Below are positions 34,545 through 37,355 of a DNA stretch of 37,355 nucleotides, piece by piece (position 1 is the stretch's first letter; each line of letters opens with the position of its first letter). The stretch comes from Cryomorphaceae bacterium (GTDB taxonomy: Bacteria; Bacteroidota; Bacteroidia; Flavobacteriales; Crocinitomicaceae). The translations under genes and the position numbers were made by a program. Under the pieces are notes generated by a model, which worked only from the letters and a program-made list of their open reading frames with translations, searched no databases and had not been told where the DNA came from. The DNA lies in assembly GCA_021298235.1 (NCBI GenBank), contig JAJTDX010000051.1:1-37355 (forward strand). Direction: 5' to 3'.

Positions 34545-37355
34545 TTATTTGATGGCGTCAGCCTTTTTTCGAGCCTCTGCCATTATCTGATCTGCTTTTT
34601 GGTTCCCTTCTTTTTCAATTTTTTGTGCTTTCTCTTCGCCTTCTTTTTTCAATTTGTCTCCTGCGATTTTAGCACCTTGTTGTTTTAATGGATTGGAACC
34701 GGCCTCTTGCATAAGTCGATCAGCCTCCTTTTTGGATTGGGCTCGAACGGCATCTGCAGCTTTTTTAGCTTCGGTTTTTACCTTGTCGGCCTGCTTTTGT
34801 GCGTCATCGAGAATTTCCTGCTTTTTCGCATTCAGGTCCTCTTTCACTTCTTTCACTTTGTCCTCAACAATTGCTTTAACAGTGTCCTTGACGGTTTCCT
34901 TTACTTTGTCGACCAACTGATCTTTGAGATTTCCGGTTGCTTCGAGCAAGGCTTCTTTAAAATTATTGGTCACTTTTGGATCTGTGACGGTTCCTCCAAG
35001 GCCGACTTTTATGGGCAGCACATCAGGAATACTTGTCAAGCTGAGTTTTGGAGCAAGACTGTTCACTTTTGCGATAGCTTGTTCTGCAGCTTTGATCATC
35101 GCAGCCGGAATTTCTTCTTTAGGAATAAGCATTTTTAGGTCGTAAGCAATTTTCTGGTCCAACGAGGTGAATCCTGAGACATTCGTTTTGATCTTTCCTA
35201 ATTGTACGTCAAACGGTTTCACCGTGACTTTCCCGTCAGCGAACTGAAATTTCGCTTTGATGTCTTTTAATGTCTGAGAGGAAAGCTTGGACATATTCAG
35301 TGCTTCGCCCATTTTTTCCATCGGCTTAAATCCGGAAACCGTTAGCGTGCTCGTGGATAGATCTCCCAAGCCACTTAGTGATTCATATATTGGTTCCAGA
35401 TTTGGTTTAAGCTCAGATTTCATTTCAAAATTTGAACTGATCTTCCCGGTGGCATATTTGGCTATCGGAGCAAGTTTTTCAATGGTCAGAAAGTTGTCAG
35501 CCAGTTGTTTTATATCAATTTCTTTCAGGCTGTACGCAAAATCAACTTTGGGTTTGTTGTGATCTTTGGTACTATAGCTGCCTTTCAATCCCACTGTTCC
35601 GCCCATGGTATTCATGGTCAGGTTATCCAAAGAGGCTACCTCTTCTTTTAATTTTACGGTTCCCTTCACATTCTTAATATCCATTCCATTGTAGCGCAGA
35701 GTATTGATGCCTGTGTTGAGAGTGAAATCAATATTGTCCGGAATAAGTGTTGGTTCGACGGATTCAGAACTGTTTTCTGAGGTGGTTGTTGCTTCGGCTT
35801 GTGTCTCATCTGCCGGAACGAGGTTCATCAGTTGATCCAGATCCAAATACGTACTGTTGAAGCTAAAGCTCCCATGCAATAATTCATCTCTGAAGACATA
35901 CCCCATGTAGTTGTCAACTGTTCCGAACATCGAGAAGTCAGACTTGCCGGCTTTTGCTGTCAGCTGTTCGAGGTTGAGGTTTTTCGGAGAGAAACGGAAA
36001 AGCATGGCCTGAATAGATACATCTTCGTTCAATCCTTCTGACGTATAGAGCATTTCTTTCAGCTCGATTGTTCCCTCTGCTTTGAATGCCTCGTAATCTC
36101 CTTTATCCAGAGAGCTCATTCTGCCGTTTATGTTTACATCTGCATTCATTTTCCCATTGTAGGATTCTCCTTCCTCCATCGGTACGACCTTTTTAAGGGT
36201 GGCAAGGTCCAATTTTGCCTGAATTTTTGAGATCAGGAGCGGATCGGTCATTGGATTTCTCATTTTGAGATTTGCATCAATCGTATTTCCAACAAAATCT
36301 GCATGGAATTTTTCCACATCGATCGTCATTTTGTCCATGTCTTCTCCACCTACAAACTTCGAGCCCGCTATGATGGCAATATTTGAAATGGTTCCGGGAA
36401 GATCGGGATATTTAATGGACGCTTTATCCACGTTTAATTTGAAATCCCACCCCGGCATATTTTTGTCATCCATTTTTCCTTTAACCATTCCCTTCATGGC
36501 CAAGTTGCCTTTGGTTACCATGCTTTCATACCCTGATTGATAAAAGGTTGGAATCAAGGACAGGAAATCTTTGAATGTCGCTTTGGAAGCATTTAGCTTA
36601 AGGTCCATATTGTCATACCCTTCAAGCATTTCATAAAACCCATCAACAGAAAAAGTCAACGCATTCAGTTTAAATTCGTTTTTTCTCAAACTGAATTTTG
36701 ACGTTTTCTCTGTAAATTCCATTAAGAGGTTGACGATGGCATTGGTTTTTACTTTAGATAGATACGACACACCATCCATTTCGTAAGTGAGTTCGTCCAT
36801 GCTTGTTTCTGTTTCAAAATTAATCACATCGGCCGTGAGGTCTCCTTTGCCAACATGATTCATGTTTTTGATGTCTGCAAACATGTCCGAAGCCTGATCA
36901 TCGTAACGTATGTTAGCTTTTGAAATACTGTATTCTTTTAAGGACAATTTAAAATTTGAAGGTTCTTCTCTTTCTTCCGGGGTTTTCACTGAGTCCGGCT
37001 TCACAATGTCGTAGTTGGCAGTTCCGTCATTCAAAATTCTGACATCAAACGTTGGTTCTTCCAAATGGATCTCATCAATCTCTACCTGATCTCCTGAAAC
37101 AACGCTCCAGAATCCGACATGCGCGGAGAAATTTTTAATATTTGCGAGTTCTACATCCTTAAATTTTCCTTTTCCACTGATTTTAGCATCCTTCAGCTCT
37201 ATGGTCATATTTGGGAATGTACTGATAAAGGTTAGATCGAAATCACCTAGAGATACTTCTGCATTCAGGGACTTATTGACCTCATCCAGTGCCATCTGCT
37301 TCAATTCGTCTTTGAAAAGAATCGGCACGAGTACCAGTGAACTAAGTACAAGTAT
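34545..37355 (-). CDS. AsmA-family protein (5' end outside the window)
   Basis: The frame is open to the right edge and gives 936 residues. The first visible residues ILVLSSLVLVPILFKD are the end of an N-terminal membrane anchor, so only a few residues are missing; the GTG at 37328 is internal. The body is a long beta-rich AsmA/DUF748-like repeat structure (EVSLGDFDLTFISTFPNMTIELKDAKISGKG at the start, then LNLEQLTAKAGKSDFSMFGTV and LKGSYSTKDHNKPKVDFAYSLKEIDIKQLADNF). The last 140 residues are a Lys/Ala/Glu-rich coiled coil. AsmA-like proteins are thought to form bridges that carry phospholipids between the inner and outer membranes. It heads the operon with the LTA-synthase-like and lipid kinase genes. 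Confidence 0.88.
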   Translation of the reverse strand: MLVLSSLVLVPILFKDELKQMALDEVNKSLNAEVSLGDFDLTFISTFPNMTIELKDAKISGKGKFKDVELANIKNFSAHVGFWSVVSGDQVEIDEIHLEEPTFDVRILNDGTANYDIVKPDSVKTPEEREEPSNFKLSLKEYSISKANIRYDDQASDMFADIKNMNHVGKGDLTADVINFETETSMDELTYEMDGVSYLSKVKTNAIVNLLMEFTEKTSKFSLRKNEFKLNALTFSVDGFYEMLEGYDNMDLKLNASKATFKDFLSLIPTFYQSGYESMVTKGNLAMKGMVKGKMDDKNMPGWDFKLNVDKASIKYPDLPGTISNIAIIAGSKFVGGEDMDKMTIDVEKFHADFVGNTIDANLKMRNPMTDPLLISKIQAKLDLATLKKVVPMEEGESYNGKMNADVNINGRMSSLDKGDYEAFKAEGTIELKEMLYTSEGLNEDVSIQAMLFRFSPKNLNLEQLTAKAGKSDFSMFGTVDNYMGYVFRDELLHGSFSFNSTYLDLDQLMNLVPADETQAEATTTSENSSESVEPTLIPDNIDFTLNTGINTLRYNGMDIKNVKGTVKLKEEVASLDNLTMNTMGGTVGLKGSYSTKDHNKPKVDFAYSLKEIDIKQLADNFLTIEKLAPIAKYATGKISSNFEMKSELKPNLEPIYESLSGLGDLSTSTLTVSGFKPMEKMGEALNMSKLSSQTLKDIKAKFQFADGKVTVKPFDVQLGKIKTNVSGFTSLDQKIAYDLKMLIPKEEIPAAMIKAAEQAIAKVNSLAPKLSLTSIPDVLPIKVGLGGTVTDPKVTNNFKEALLEATGNLKDQLVDKVKETVKDTVKAIVEDKVKEVKEDLNAKKQEILDDAQKQADKVKTEAKKAADAVRAQSKKEADRLMQEAGSNPLKQQGAKIAGDKLKKEGEEKAQKIEKEGNQKADQIMAEARKKADAIK

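Noticed and set aside
1..37355. CRISPR arrays, tRNA or rRNA genes, transposases and prophage genes
   Set aside because: I looked for direct repeat-spacer patterns, cloverleaf-like TTCRA regions and DDE or integrase motifs and saw none, though reading by eye can miss short RNAs.

Overview
The window looks like chromosomal DNA from a member of the Bacteroidota, most likely Flavobacteriales (Cryomorphaceae/Crocinitomicaceae/Fluviicola-like). Reasons: several transcription units are preceded by exact matches to the Bacteroidota -7 box TAnnTTTG; start codons lack purine-rich ribosome binding sites and sit in A-rich leaders; and the gene set is typical of the group (YkuD_2-type L,D-transpeptidase, OstA-like protein, two-subunit methylmalonyl-CoA mutase, SpoIID/LytB-domain protein, surE-membrane ORF-lpxB, fur-STAS-purA-ostA). 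The family-level placement is inference. No rRNA, tRNA, CRISPR array, transposase or phage gene was seen.

Layout. 1-96: start of a Nudix (CoA pyrophosphatase-like) gene running off the left edge. 145-2947 (+): trhO-lgt-OmpA lipoprotein, each overlapping the next by 4 bp. 2949-4192 (-): SH3 lipoprotein and a small membrane partner. 4193-7560: an AT-rich accessory block with three poorly characterised genes and a long inverted-repeat element (4981-5076). 7621-7704: a GC-rich structured intergenic patch. 7806-12423 (+): ychF, a broken fumarylacetoacetase gene, and rel/spoT. 12427-16582 (-): gmhA, fur, STAS, N-terminally truncated purA, ostA-like. 16656-17923 (+): small exported protein and an SDR oxidoreductase. 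17916-21964 (-): DinB-like, NlpC/P60, epimerase, glyA, PH-domain protein. 22070-25441 (+): damaged surE, membrane ORF, lpxB, SpoIID-like. 25447-30722 (-): mutA-mutB, TPR-like protein, DivIC, L,D-transpeptidase. 30841-31264 (+): two tiny related exported peptides. 31308-37355 (-): AsmA-like (cut by the right edge), LTA-synthase-like, lipid kinase, small DinB-like protein.

Themes. Much of the window builds or remodels the envelope: lipoprotein maturation (Lgt), lipid A (LpxB), LPS heptose (GmhA), LPS transport (OstA-like), lipid handling (AsmA, lipid kinase, LTA-synthase-like), peptidoglycan (SpoIID, L,D-transpeptidase, NlpC/P60, OmpA-like) and division (DivIC). The rest is central metabolism and stress control (GlyA, PurA, MutAB, FAH, Rel, Fur, YchF).

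The most striking observations are three separate coding lesions in otherwise conserved enzymes (fah, purA, surE), each removing or unseating active-site residues; a 16-bp inverted-repeat element among accessory genes that looks like a cassette boundary; two genes whose -7 box lies 4 nt from the start codon (candidate leaderless mRNAs); and a tandem pair of small basic exported peptides sharing a QDPVKK motif. Whether the three lesions are real pseudogenes or assembly errors cannot be settled from this sequence.
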